Source of the DNA: Struthio camelus
Lineage: Eukaryota; Chordata; Aves; Struthioniformes; Struthionidae
DNA: 64,000 bases
NCBI RefSeq assembly: GCF_040807025.1
Contig: NC_090942.1
Span: 192,690,247-192,754,246, forward strand
Direction: 5' to 3'
Numbering within the stretch: position 1 is the stretch's first letter; every line of letters starts with the position of its first letter. Shown piece by piece: positions 24,801 through 34,803 of this stretch. The position numbers were made by a program, and so were the translations under genes. The notes beneath the pieces are model-generated. The model worked only from the letters and a program-made list of their open reading frames with translations, ran no database searches and was not told the origin of the DNA.

Positions 24801-27800
24801 AGAAACTAGGTTGCTCCCAGGAGACTTGAGCAAGTGCTTTAGGCATTACAGCAGGAAGCGTAGTGATGAGAGGTGTAAAAGGGCAGAGCTGTGTTAAGGC
24901 CCTTTAAATAGCAAGGAAGGAAGCTACATACATTTTGGAGAACAAAGGAAGGTGGGTGGATAATAGTGGAGAGCCAAGCAAGGGAAGGGCTTTGGTCCGT
25001 AGTTACTGCTGACTTGCTTTAAACTGACACTGAAAAATAACTTTTATATGTCTATTAACAGAGTCCAATCAGCAGCAGAAGGAAGAACATCTGATGGGAA
25101 CTGGACGGACTGAGCTTGCTGGTGAGGATGGTGCAGAACGCAAAAGGAAGAGTCTCTCTCGGCAGGGTACTCCCTGTGGCCTGTCAGCTGTGCTGGATGA
25201 TGCTTGTGCTGCGAGACTGTCCCAAAACGTACCCCAAAAAGCTGACTGTAAAGAGGAAAAACACAGGCAGTCAAAACAAAAGGCATTTTGTGAGGAGGCT
25301 GATGGTGACAGGGCACTTCTGAAGAATGCGGATGAAGAAAATATTTATATACTGGATGCCACAAAAGAAGGAAATGTGGGCCGCTTTCTTAATGTAAGTA
25401 AAAAGTCGCATGTGTTCTCTTAGTTGTTTTAGCTTAAATAAATAAATGATGTATTTGCATAATCCTGAAAGCTTTTGCAAAAGTTTGTCCTTGCATAACC
25501 CCAGTGTATGGTGGGTGTGGGTCAAGGCAGGCGATGTTGGACTCTTTGCACTCTGAAGTGACAGAACAGCCAGTTGGGTCATGCAAGCTGGGAGCGCCTC
25601 TGTAAGAAGATGCATAGTACGTAATGGGTGTAGTTTTGGCCACCACTAGGCCCAGGAGTAGACTATCCCCAAGTAATGTGCGACCTCTGTCTCCTGAATT
25701 CTGAATAGCCTTTCTACAGTGGTCCGGAGAGCAGGTGGCACGTTTTAGCGAACCACAAGTCTTCTCCCAGTCTTATTTTTTGTTCCTAAGCTGTTGTAAA
25801 TTCTGATTCAAGGCAAGTTGTGTGGTATTGTAGGAAACTTCTCTACAGTTCCATCACAGGTTGAAACGGCAGTCTTACATACTGTGTAGATATCTGCTTA
25901 ATAAGTGGCTCTCAATTTTGAGTTGACAGAAATAGTAGCGAATTCCAAAGAACCCCCAATTAGTATGAATATTCCATACACACGTCTGCATATCCTCTGC
26001 ACTTAACTTATTTTCTCTCCGTTGGCATCGACACATATATCTCCCAGCAAAATCCTTGCATAGTTTAAGCTGCTCCTCATTGCAGAAGTAAGATGATGAT
26101 TAGTAGTCCATCTTTCTCAAACCTTTCTTCTGCATCTGTGACCCTACCCACGTTCCTACATGCACCTGACTGACCTTTAGCATCTCATAGCCGTTTGCCG
26201 AAATACGCAGTCATTTCATCTGTCACTTGCTCCCTAGCACTGCTGTCCTGACTGACAGTGTGATATGTCTGTCACTTACTGATTATTTTTGGTGCATCCC
26301 GCAACAGATGCGGAAGAATTCTCACCATAAATTACCAGAGGACAGCTTGAAAGAAAGAACTTGATTTTTCTAGGCAAAAGTACTTCTGTAAAATGACAGC
26401 GATAATACTTTAAAGAGTCATAGCAAAAATCAATGGTAGTGGCATTGAGCAATAGAGATTTTTCTGTTGATTGGAGAAGGGGAGGAAGGAAGTACCTTTA
26501 AAAGTGACAGATACTTGACACGAGATAGGTTCTTCAGCCAAAGACTAGGTGTTTCATTGTTTGTAATCCAAACATTCTGTTTCACAGCACAGCTGCTGCC
26601 CAAATCTCTTTGCACAGAGCGTGTTTGTAGAGACTCACAACAGAAGTTTCCCATGGGTGGCATTCTTCACAAACAGGTGATTTTTTTTATTTATTTTTGA
26701 TATTGTTTATTCAAGGTACTAAGGGAAAAAACAGTTGTTAGCGTAATTTTTTCCTAATAGTTAAGTAAGCAGATATTCAGGTCATGAAACGTTAAAACTA
26801 TGTTCTTGTTGGTGACTTATTGTGCACTAAAGACTCGAAGAATACAGCTATTGAATATTATTACAAATGAGTCTTTCTTCAGTTTTGCACTGAAATATGA
26901 AGTGAGGCAAGCTTAATTTTGATGCATTCCCTTTCAGTGATAATCGTCTTCAGAGGAAAAATAGGTTTAACTTGGCATGGTCATTCTGAAAGCCAAGATA
27001 CTTTGATCCCAAGTGCTGTATCTCAAAGCGTGGCCAGCAGATCTGGGTCCCAAAGTGCAGGATTGGAGCCGACAGAAGAGTCTCAAGGCCAAGACACTTT
27101 GTCTGTTGGCTCAACAAGCTGACTGCAGGCCTTTTCCCTGCAGCTCTTGAGAGAGGCAGGGTTCTGCATCACCCCATATGTCCTGGAGGATAGCAGAAGG
27201 ATATTCAGAGATTGAAATTTTCTCTGAAAGCTTAAGATGCGAGTCTTACCTCGGTGGATGACAAGAAGGGAGCTAGAGAGAGCTGGTGCCAGTAGGACAC
27301 AAGATGGAGAAGGCAGCTAAGCTGGGGAAGGGAAAGGTTAGTTACAGGAAAGAAGCTGAGCTGATGGGTGTGGCACTGGGAGTGCTAGGTGAGAATTTAC
27401 AGTACAGAGGAGAGGGTTTTTTCCAGAGAAGGGAAGACAAACGGACTCCAGGGAACACTGATGGTCTGGGGAGCCTAGCAAAGCTAGACCCAGCCCTTGG
27501 TCCCACGCTGCCCAGATGCACTGTGATTTGCCCTGTAAGGAGGGGTTTGGAGAACTCTGAAGACGATGTTTTGAAATGCGTCAGAAAGAGATTTTGTTTT
27601 AGCTAGACTCTCTTCCTCACGTACTCGGTAAAGTGAAGAAACGTATAGTGGGGTTTGAGGCTAGTGAAGAGAGGTAAAAATGGCCAGCAGAAGACACTTA
27701 GGGAAGAAAAGATTTTATTGAAGGAGTGTTCCTCTGGCTTGTCCTCTTGCTTTCTGGCAATCAGCTGTTTAGAAGTTTTCTACGTTAAGGACTGCATCTG

Positions 27801-28831
27801 GATCATCAAGCTTAATGGTGCATCTTCTATGGACTTGCCTGATCCCTTTTTCATCTGTCTGACATTTTTGGCCTCCAGAACATCCTGAGGCAGCAAGTCT
27901 CACATTGCAATTATGTGCTGTTTGAAGTCTTCATTTTCTTTGTTCTCAGCCTGCTGCCTGATAATTCACTGGATGCTCCTTATATTTATCCCGTGAGAAA
28001 TATAAGAGAATTGCTCCCTTCTTTGTAATACTCTTTTTTTTTTTTTTCTATTGTATCTTCCCTCAGTTGTCTGTGTCTCAAATTGAAGCATCCTAGTTGC
28101 AAGTATTTAATTTGGTGTTCGTTTCAGGCAATGAATTCCTGCGTAAGAAATTGCTTCACTTCCACTTTTGTCATAGTGGTTGGTTCATAGAAGGGGTATG
28201 AGGAGCATGCATTTACTTTGAGTCTTGGGCTCTGTGCACAGAACAGTGAAATTCCATTAAAATGGACCAAAGATGATGATCTTCATCACCAGTGTATCTA
28301 TGGATCTGTTTGAACTTAGATAATGCACTGTATGTAATGAAAAGAACAAAACTGGCTCTATTCTCATTTATATGTATTCACTGATATATGTTCTTGTGTT
28401 TATTTTTGTGTGTTGTTTCCCAGAATTTACCTGGAAGTTAGAACAGGTTGTTTAGACTCTGACCCTATGGCATTGCTTGATAAAATTTCTCCTAGCTATG
28501 GGTATTTACACTCTGCATAGCTTTGGTAGGCAAAGCACCATGCATGTGCGAGAGACTCCTTGTATGTCTTGGTTCTTCCCCAGCAAGCTGCCTGTGCAAT
28601 GCTTCCTGTCCCCTTGTATTTTGGGGTCTGCATGTGAGTCGCCGGTGAAAATTTGTAGGCACAGTACTCTTTCAGTTAGTTCAAACAAATTGACCAAGTG
28701 TTTTATTTCTTAGGCATGTGAAAGCTGGAACTGAACTCACGTGGGATTATGGTTACGAAGCTGGGAGCATGCCAGAGACAGAGATTTCATGTCAATGTGG
28801 ATTTCAGAAGTGCAGGAAAAAAACCTTATAA
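9865..28831 (+). CDS. SETDB2: SETDB2, SET-domain bifurcated histone H3K9 methyltransferase (13 coding exons, 708 aa)
   Basis: Nuclear lysine methyltransferase of the SUV39/SETDB clade; the family methylates histone H3 lysine 9 using S-adenosylmethionine. Coding parts: 9865-9880, 12847-12969, 14902-14967, 15701-15803, 16489-17055, 18648-18767, 19977-20146, 20587-20815, 23070-23154, 24147-24255, 25062-25393, 26588-26676, 28714-28831. All junctions are GT-AG and keep one frame (2127 nt with stop). Domains: MBD about 155-220 ([16 protein letters not shown]); pre-SET Cys cluster about 283-347 ([20 protein letters not shown]); SET N-part about 357-389 ([19 protein letters not shown]); a polar insertion of roughly 230 residues; SET C-part about 618-696 with the NHSC and ELTWDYGY catalytic/SAM motifs; and a post-SET-like CQCGFQKC near the C-terminus. 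No key motif is missing. Human SETDB2 is about 719 aa, so the length fits. The start choice is supported by MAGERSDLKTFW matching the short vertebrate N-terminus. Confidence 0.96.
10707..10766 (+). other. SETDB2: Candidate 60-nt cassette exon in SETDB2 intron 1
   Basis: A strong pyrimidine-rich acceptor (TGTTCTGCACCCCTTGCAG) and a consensus donor (TTTGAAG|GTAATA) bound exactly 60 nt. The stretch is open in the frame set by coding exon 1. Inclusion would replace Ser-6 by about 21 residues (M, then LSDCLEVEK..., ending FEG) and rejoin exon 2 in frame. The Gly-Asp at that rejoined junction is also what I recall from the human N-terminus. No transcript support is available here. Confidence 0.4.
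12847..12969 (+). CDS. SETDB2: SETDB2 coding exon 2
   Basis: The acceptor is TTTTCATTTCAG and the donor is AAG|GTTTGA. It encodes the conserved N-terminal helix DLKTFW...[11 protein letters not shown] and LLKQKIKNG (residues 6-46). It ends after the first base of a codon. Confidence 0.92.
13283..13314 (+). repeat. 16-bp tandem duplication
   Basis: AGTACAACTCTTGTGC occurs twice in direct succession (13283-13298 and 13299-13314) in SETDB2 intron 2, preceded by an A15 run near 13172. Confidence 0.85.
14902..14967 (+). CDS. SETDB2: SETDB2 coding exon 3
   Basis: A short 66-nt exon (residues 47-68) between ATGTAG and ATG|GTATGT. It encodes [16 protein letters not shown], matching the vertebrate SETDB2 QAM.LVNEA segment. 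Confidence 0.88.
15701..15803 (+). CDS. SETDB2: SETDB2 coding exon 4
   Basis: The acceptor is ATTTTTTCAG and the donor is ACAG|GTCAGT. It encodes an acidic/polar, probably disordered linker (residues 69-103) beginning VSDVFDGHD. Identity rests on frame continuity and position more than on similarity. Confidence 0.82.
16125..16300 (+). repeat. MIR-type (CORE-SINE) relic in SETDB2 intron 4
   Basis: The segment around 16154-16207 reads GGGCAAGTGACTTAGTCTCT, then a CATGCCTCAG block, then GGAAAATGAGGG. This is the diagnostic MIR central block. A weaker match continues in the CTTCACAGGCAGAAGCTGTT stretch. It is old and diverged; the boundaries are approximate. Confidence 0.7.
16489..17055 (+). CDS. 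SETDB2: SETDB2 coding exon 5 (MBD and start of pre-SET)
   Basis: The largest exon (567 nt, residues 103-292). It holds a [14 protein letters not shown] charged stretch, the methyl-CpG-binding-type domain ([33 protein letters not shown]), the [14 protein letters not shown] motif that starts the pre-SET region, and the first Cys cluster [11 protein letters not shown]. The acceptor is CCAAATAG and the donor is GATGG|GTAGGT. Confidence 0.96.
18124..18147. repeat. AAAT microsatellite
   Basis: A short (AAAT)n run in SETDB2 intron 5, probably the A-rich tail of nothing identifiable. Confidence 0.7.
18648..18767 (+). CDS. SETDB2: SETDB2 coding exon 6 (pre-SET)
   Basis: Encodes [12 protein letters not shown] and [13 protein letters not shown] (residues 293-332), the middle of the pre-SET zinc cluster. 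The acceptor is GATCTTTTAG and the donor is AGTGG|GTAAGA. Confidence 0.94.
19977..20146 (+). CDS. SETDB2: SETDB2 coding exon 7 (pre-SET end, SET N-terminal half)
   Basis: Encodes [20 protein letters not shown], which completes the pre-SET zinc ligands, then [20 protein letters not shown], the first SET strands (residues 332-388). The acceptor is TCTCTTGACAG and the donor is TCAG|GTAACA. Confidence 0.96.
20587..20815 (+). CDS. SETDB2: SETDB2 coding exon 8 (start of SET insertion)
   Basis: Encodes [10 protein letters not shown] and then a polar insertion with KKRKL, a likely nuclear localisation or basic patch, and CSDSEVEL (residues 389-464). The KKRKL..CSD.EVE pattern is shared with mammalian SETDB2. 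The donor is ACTGT|GTAAGT. Confidence 0.9.
23070..23154 (+). CDS. SETDB2: SETDB2 coding exon 9
   Basis: An 85-nt exon within the SET insertion (residues 465-493). The acceptor is TCTTTCTGTACAG and the donor is ATG|GTAGTA. Similarity is weak ([11 protein letters not shown] aligns to a family IFQHNGKKM segment), but frame and phase agree on both sides. Confidence 0.8.
23838..23935. repeat. Old amniote palindromic interspersed repeat remnant
   Basis: The string GGTTCAGCAACTTATATAAG, followed by a CATGTG segment, GTCAGTGAGACTTAAGCATT and a trailing GTGGGGTCC, resembles a symmetric ancient repeat common in turtles and birds, with CTTAAGCATGTGCTTAA-like arms. I do not recall its family name with certainty. 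Confidence 0.4.
24147..24255 (+). CDS. SETDB2: SETDB2 coding exon 10
   Basis: Encodes a Ser/Lys-rich linker of the SET insertion (residues 494-530) beginning [15 protein letters not shown]. The acceptor is CTTTAAAG and the donor is GAAA|GTAGGT. Support is phase and position plus an EDN..P..SK pattern. Confidence 0.8.
25062..25393 (+). CDS. SETDB2: SETDB2 coding exon 11
   Basis: A 332-nt exon (residues 530-640). It begins with the rapidly diverging insertion ([10 protein letters not shown] basic patch) and ends in the conserved return to the SET fold, [16 protein letters not shown]. The acceptor is TCTATTAACAG and the donor is AAT|GTAAGT. Confidence 0.95.
26588..26676 (+). CDS. SETDB2: SETDB2 coding exon 12 (NHSC catalytic region)
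   Basis: It begins [20 protein letters not shown] and ends FFTNR (residues 641-670). With the preceding Asn it forms the NHSC signature that builds the SAM-binding pseudoknot. The acceptor is TGTTTCACAG and the donor is ACAG|GTGATT. Confidence 0.96.
28714..28831 (+). CDS. SETDB2: SETDB2 coding exon 13 (stop)
   Basis: Encodes [17 protein letters not shown], with the catalytic tyrosine region, then [13 protein letters not shown] and TAA. The post-SET-like cysteines (C-x-C-x4-C) lie 6 or more residues before the end, as in the family. Confidence 0.96.
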
Positions 28832-31800
28832 ACAAGACTCTCCTATTGCCAGCACTTTGTGTACCTGGAGATTCATATGCTGGAAGGGACTATACAGTGA
28901 ACAATGCACATAAACAAACCTGTGGTGCTAGTTACGTCCAACTAAAATGCCTCCCATCTGATCATTTTTTAATTCACATTTAAACTTCATTTTTATAGTT
29001 TGCAGAATCAGAACTGCTTGTCATAAGGACAAGCATAAAACTTTTCATAGGTTATTTCTGTGCTCCTAGTCTTTTTTCCTCCTTCCTTTTCCATTCACAG
29101 GCAAAGTTCGTGATACATTAGAAGAACTCATCCTTCTGTACAGTCTGCAACAAAAAGAAGATTGATGCAGAGCAGCAGCTGGCTGATGTGATTTGTGCCC
29201 TTCCAGAAGGCTGAGTTAGGAAAACTCAAGATTTCTTAAACTCACAGGAATGCAATTCGGCCTGCTTGGAGGTTGCCAGGAGGTAATGAGGATGATCCAA
29301 ATGTACCCAAGCCTGACGGATGCAGTGAGACGAGTAGTCTTGAATGGTGATGAGATTAATCAGAACAGTTTTGCAGAGCTGTGGTCGTGCTACAAAGTGA
29401 GCTGGGAAAGTCCTGTTGCTGCAGGAGAGAAATGACATTGTTTGTCTGTTTGATTGCATCCGTCTGTGTGTTTATGACGCACAGAAGTCTTTGAGAAATC
29501 CGCTGTGCCTCGTTTCAGTGTCATGATGTGTATTTGGTGGGACACGGAAGTCCTTTTGCCATGGGGTTTGTCAGTAGGTTGGTAGGAAAGAAACTGGCTA
29601 TATTAGATGACCCTGAGTGCAGGGGAGTGGTGAAGCTGTAAAATAGGAGTGAAATAGGATTGGGAGCGGATCTTTAAAATCCTGCCTTGCTTATGGTGGA
29701 GGGGAAGGAGCGAAGGAAAGGGAGATTGATGCTAGGTTTTTCTGATCCTAGGAAATGGTGGGCAGGGAGAGGGGCTCAGACCTCCACGCTTACTAGCTCT
29801 TACATGGCGATACCAAGAAAACTGAGGTGCTTCTAGAAGCGTTGTATTTTGTTTCAGATCCCCCAGCAGGGCAGGATGGGCTTCCTACATCCCCAGCAAG
29901 AGAGAAGGGACCCTTAGATCACAAGCATTAAACTCCTAAGTACAACTTAATTCTCTGTTAAACATCACGTTCAGCTTTGCTCACCCAAAGGCATGCTGTG
30001 TGGTGTGTGGTAGGGGACTGCGGGTAGAGGAACTGAGATCAGAGGCAAGATATTGTCAGGTATGTGCCAAAACATGCTACAATCTGTGAGCCTTAAGGAG
30101 TTGGGGGGTAATGCTCTGTGTTGGGAACCATTAGCACAGACAATTTCATGGTTGGCTCACTGGCACTGCTTGCATCTCCATGATGCTCTCAAACTTCACA
30201 GTAATTGCAATATGCATGAAGATTTAAAGCCCTCTAAAAATGGATCTTCGACAGACATTTCAGAGCTGTGGGGAAGCCTGAACACTGTATGAAACCTTCA
30301 TTCCTCTCTCTCCCAGCCCTATTTGAAAGCTTGGCGTAACATGAAGCCAGCCCCTGCTCGGGTTTTTTTTCCCTAGTCACTGCGCTCTGTGCTTGTGTGT
30401 GGTTTCATCGTGCACCTTCAGGGCTATGTACAGAAGAGTGGGGTTATCCCCAACATAGGAGCAGGAAGAGGAGTTTGGACTTTCCCACTGACTTCCTGGC
30501 AGCTTAGCACACAGACTGGGAGTGGAAAGGGGCTCTGGTCGCTTCTTCCCAGCCTGGAGGAGCAGGACTCTTTACACTTCAGCTGATTTATGAGGGGTTC
30601 GGGTCTCCACAACGGATGCGATTCATCAGTTCAGGTGGAGACTGGAGCTCTGCAGCCCCAACTCTCATTCAAGGGTAGAGTTCACCTTCAAAGGGTCACA
30701 ACCACCCAACTGTGTGCACATAAACTGGAGGAGGAAACAAAGGCCCCCCTACCCCAGCACAGCAGGGAGGAGAATGTCTATCTCTGAAGAATGTCTGTCC
30801 TTCCCTCCCTCTCTCCCTCGTCACACACAGACCTGCTCCCTGTCATGCTGCTCACCTTTGTGCCTTGCCTCTTGGTGTCCCGTGCCTTTCCCAACTAAAT
30901 CTACCCTTTGCCTGCCCTCCCCTCCCCTGCCCTGCTCAGTTCTCTTCCACACCTCTGTCACCACTCGAAAGCAGCAGATAGCCTTCAGCTTGGCTGCTTC
31001 TTGCCTTGTTTGTTGGAGATCTGTCTTTGCTTCCAGGGAGTACGTTGTAGGAGAGCATTGTGCAAGGTCAGAACAATATCAGAGACATACCAACTTGCCT
31101 GGCCAGCCCGCTAAAAACCCAGCATAGGTATAAGCCTTTTAAACAAGTGAGGATATGGAAGTTACCTTTCTCTCTCGACGCTCACCCTGAATGTGGAAGC
31201 ACAGATGGAAATAGCATTACAAATTGAAGAAAAGGGTATGTTTCACTGTTGTTGATTGTGTTTTCTAGATTAGTGGCAGGAATTACAGTACTACTAATGT
31301 CCAGACTGGGCTGGTGAACAAAAGCTCTGCTTGTTGTTGCAGAAAACAGTCCTGATTTTTCCAAAGACAGAATAATTACTTATTCTGTATTGTCTCTGAC
31401 TATCTGAGCACCTGTTGTCAGTGTGGATCTTACTCTCAATGTACATGTTTGAGAGGAGGGTTTTAAGGCTTACCTGTGTTTGTCGGTCCGTGTTCACACT
31501 GGTGCTTCCTCTTCCTCCTTGTCCATTTGAAAATACACTAGAATAAGGAGTTGCAACCCAACTTCTCGTCCCCTCACAATCTGATGCCTTCAACACTTGT
31601 GGTTCCAAAATACGGGGCTGGAGATCATAGCTTATACTCTTGCAAAGAACTCATGATCACAAAGCGCTCCTTCATTGTGGTTCTGTTATCATGGGTTCTG
31701 CTGAAGGTGACTGGCAAGTGTCCTCTGCAGATAACGGCCCTATCAATTGAATAGGGGTTGCAATAGTGCTTGTCTGAACTTGATCTCTGCTCAGTTACCA

Positions 31801-34300
31801 TGTTGCATCTGTAGCATTATCAGTTACTCCGCATGTCTTGCCTTACACAGCTCAAAGATTGGCCTATTTTTGAATAGGGCCCCTCATGTCATTTCTGTGT
31901 ACTTTTAGCAGAGTATCATTTAAAAGAAGCAAGCACAAGCCCCAAAGTAAGAATAGGCAGCAGTGTTCCAAACGAAACACCTCTCGGAGCCTGTGGGATG
32001 GATGCATTTGGGAATTCTTGTAAGCCTGTAAGGGGTATCAAAAGAGAGGAAGAGTGCCTAATGGGAATTAGTCTCATCGAGATGTGCAGCAGAACTCTGG
32101 AGATGCCCTGAATTCACAGTTTCTATTGACCTGCAGAGAAGCAATTCTTTTAAGAACACTGATAGAGGACCAGCTGATTCAGAAGTAATTCTGAGACCGT
32201 TTTAGGGTTTTTCAGTGTGGTGCCTTGTTTTTGGTGAAATAATGTGATCCAATGTAGAAATTTGCTGCCTCTCTGCAGTCATCAAGACAGTGAACAAGAC
32301 TGCCCCAGTTGAGGCCTTCTGATACGGGGAAGCAGAAGGGCTCCATGAGCTGCAACGTAACAAATAGTAATGCCCAAGGTGAGTGTGTAGTCCTTAATGC
32401 AAAGACAGCTGAAGAGCAGCTACAGCATGGGTGTGGAAAAGAAGGTTTGGAGCACATTACATTGATGTGTTTTGCTGAAAAATTGCTGAAAGAGCTAATT
32501 TAAAGCTCCACTTATTTCAGAAGCAATACATGATTGAGAATCTTTCAAACAGGGGTTTGAAACGAGATCATGAGGTTTGTGCTGGGTTTTCCTGTACGGA
32601 GAACTTTTTTTCTCTGATAAAGAGTAGACTTTTCTAAAGTTTTGTTAGAAAAGTTTTCCTGGTGCAGGAATCTTCAGTACCTGTGAGAGCACTTGCATCC
32701 ATTTGACTCATTGAAGTATCATTTTAGATAATAAGTACCAGAATCGATGTAGTGTGTCATCTCTGTAATAGATGCAATTTAGTTGCAGGCCTAGACACAG
32801 TGCCTGACCTTAGCTCTTAAATGCTGCATTTGGGAAGGCACAAAGGGATTCAGGAAACTAGCTGGAATACGTGTAGAAGTACTGAAAGCCAAAGCTGTTT
32901 CAGCTAGTAAACTGAACTGATCTAAAGGTATTCCATTTTGTTTTTGCTTTGGCCTCTCATTGGGCCAGAACATGTCTGTTATGCTGTGGGTGTTGAACTA
33001 TATGGAAGGTAGAAATCTAGGTTTTGTTTGCTGCTGAAATTATCTCATGCAATGCAGGGGAACTTCATCTAGGCCTCAACCTTTGTCTTACTGGTCTTAC
33101 TGTTTCCATTAAATTGTGAATCTCTGATGTTCAGAAAGCTTGCAGAATTACTGCAGGTATGTAAAACAGGAAAAGGAAATCTGCTGGTTTTGTGTGTTAC
33201 AGTGTAAAAATGTACAGAGTAATGAGCTTCTCTTAGTGTTGTTTATGCTTTGTGGGTAGCTAATGCATGATCATAATCTTTTCACAAGGGTAACAGATCA
33301 GCAGATAGCTAAAGGGGACGAGCCTATGTATTACTTATACGATAGGCTTATGAGTAAAGAAGCGTAAGCAAAACTGTAGTGAGGAGTTGGTAAGGTAGGA
33401 AGTCAAACATCTCCGGTCACCCAAGTACAAGTCTGTCTTTGACCTTCCAAAGAAACTGCAGGTCAGTAACATTTGGATAGTTAGTTTTGGTCACCCAGAT
33501 CTGTCATATATTCTATTAAAGAAACCTATGCTGTGGCCAGGGATTACACCTTGTCTCCTGAGGCTGAAAGGATTGTACTGAAATTCCCTACTGGAGGTAA
33601 CATAATCTGTGATGGATTGGGACAGCTACTCCCGGCACCTCCGGTAGCCTGTTGATTAAAACACTTCTGTAAACGGTGTGGGTTTCAAATTCCAGCAGGC
33701 CTAGCAGGGATTTTATCCAGGTCTTCTGTGTTCTGGACGAGCACTGTAATTAGTGGGCACTAAATGAGTGGAGTACAGAGACCATCACTTCTTGCACTTT
33801 ACGGAGACCTTGTCATCCCCTTTCTTTTGGCTCATTTGTTATTTTTTAAAGAGGAAGTACTAAGTTTCCAAATCTTTTGTGCTCTAGAGCTAGATGGCTG
33901 ACTGCTGCTGGAGGTATACCACGTTTCCTTGGCATTTCCTACTGATTCCCTTAATCAGCTTCTTACCTTGGGTACTAGCTCTTGGAAAACTCCTCGCTGG
34001 GTAGCTAACTCACCCTGGCTTTGCTCAGAAAGTCCAAGGTACCTGATAGGGGTCCATGAAACCTATAGACAGTAAGGCCTGAAAGCTAAATATTGCTTCC
34101 CCCAGAACAGAGACTCTAATTTCGTCTTGCTAATGTAGCCCTTGGTGAATGTTTTGGTGCGGTGAAGATGCTGACATCACCATGCCCTTCTGCTATCCTA
34201 GCATCAAGAGGACTCCTGGGAGCTCTTCTGGTCAGGTGAAATACGAACATTGGTGGTGATGGGGAGGTTCTCTTCTAGGATGACTTAAGATGTTCCCTTA
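28832..34300. other. SETDB2 3' UTR and SETDB2-PHF11 intergenic spacer
   Basis: No coding exon is recognised. The SETDB2 3' UTR must start here, but I see no canonical AATAAA close downstream. ATTAAA variants occur near 29925 and 33108, so the polyadenylation site is not called. In human, readthrough transcripts joining SETDB2 and PHF11 are annotated, and this 5-kb spacer would permit the same. It has an old tRNA-like SINE candidate near 33625-33710. Confidence 0.6.
33625..33710 (+). repeat. Possible tRNA-derived SINE head
   Basis: GGTAGCCTGTTGATTAAAAC resembles a degenerate A box. GTGTGGGTTTCAAATTCCAG resembles a B box with one inserted T. They sit at tRNA-like spacing. There is no intact cloverleaf, so it is not a functional tRNA. 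The family is uncertain (MIR or AmnSINE type). Confidence 0.35.
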
Positions 34301-34679
34301 CTCATGGAAAATCGCTTTGGAAATATTTGTCTGAGCCTTTTGGGGGGGGCTCTTTCTCTTCCTTCCCCATGCTCCCCTTATTGTAAAGACGGGTCACTCC
34401 CCACGGTCTGCTCGCTTCCCGAAAGGCGTGGCGGGAGGCAGGGCTTTCTCGTCCGTGCCGAGGGCGGGTATCGAACCTGCCACCTCCCGCCCTGGCGGGA
34501 GCGGAGACCCTTGACTCCTCACTTTCGGCCCACGCCGAGGGACAGGCGGCAGCCAATCAGCGCCGGCGGCGGGGGCGCCGGGGCCGCCTCGCCTCCTGTT
34601 GCCCCCAGACCCGCGCTTCTTCCCGGCACCAGTCCGGGCAGCGGGCGGTGGCGGCAGAGGCTTCAGCGGGCGCTACTGA

Positions 34680-34803
34680 GCATGCTCCGCTCTCCGGTTG
34701 GGCACGCCCACTTCCGCGGCCACCCCCTCCCCGCGCGCGGAAGTGGGCGCTCGTGCGGGCCGGTCTGTGACGGCAGGGAGCGGAGGGGTCCCGCTGCCCT
34801 GCG
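34680..34803 (+). other. PHF11: PHF11 first exon (3' part; 5' end not determined)
   Basis: A consensus donor CTGCG|GTAAGT at 34804 closes an untranslated or possibly partly translated first exon. The frame that would join coding exon 1 in phase (TGC G|GT GAT) is open back to a TGA at 34677 but has no AUG. The start of this exon cannot be read from sequence. Confidence 0.6.
34705..34749. promoter_or_regulatory. Perfect 14-bp inverted repeat with two ETS sites
   Basis: CGCCCACTTCCGCG at 34705-34718 and its exact reverse complement CGCGGAAGTGGGCG at 34736-34749, 17 bp apart. Each arm carries a CGGAAGTG high-affinity ETS/GABPA core. It lies within about 100 bp of the PHF11 first donor. Confidence 0.75.

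Noticed and set aside
24529-24897. 122-codon plus-strand open frame in SETDB2 intron 10
   Set aside because: No splice sites in a usable phase and no family resemblance. Flanking exons 10 and 11 join directly in frame without it.
33625-33710. Functional tRNA gene
   Set aside because: A- and B-box-like strings are present but degenerate, and no cloverleaf with a 7-bp acceptor stem can be folded. Listed as a SINE-like relic instead.
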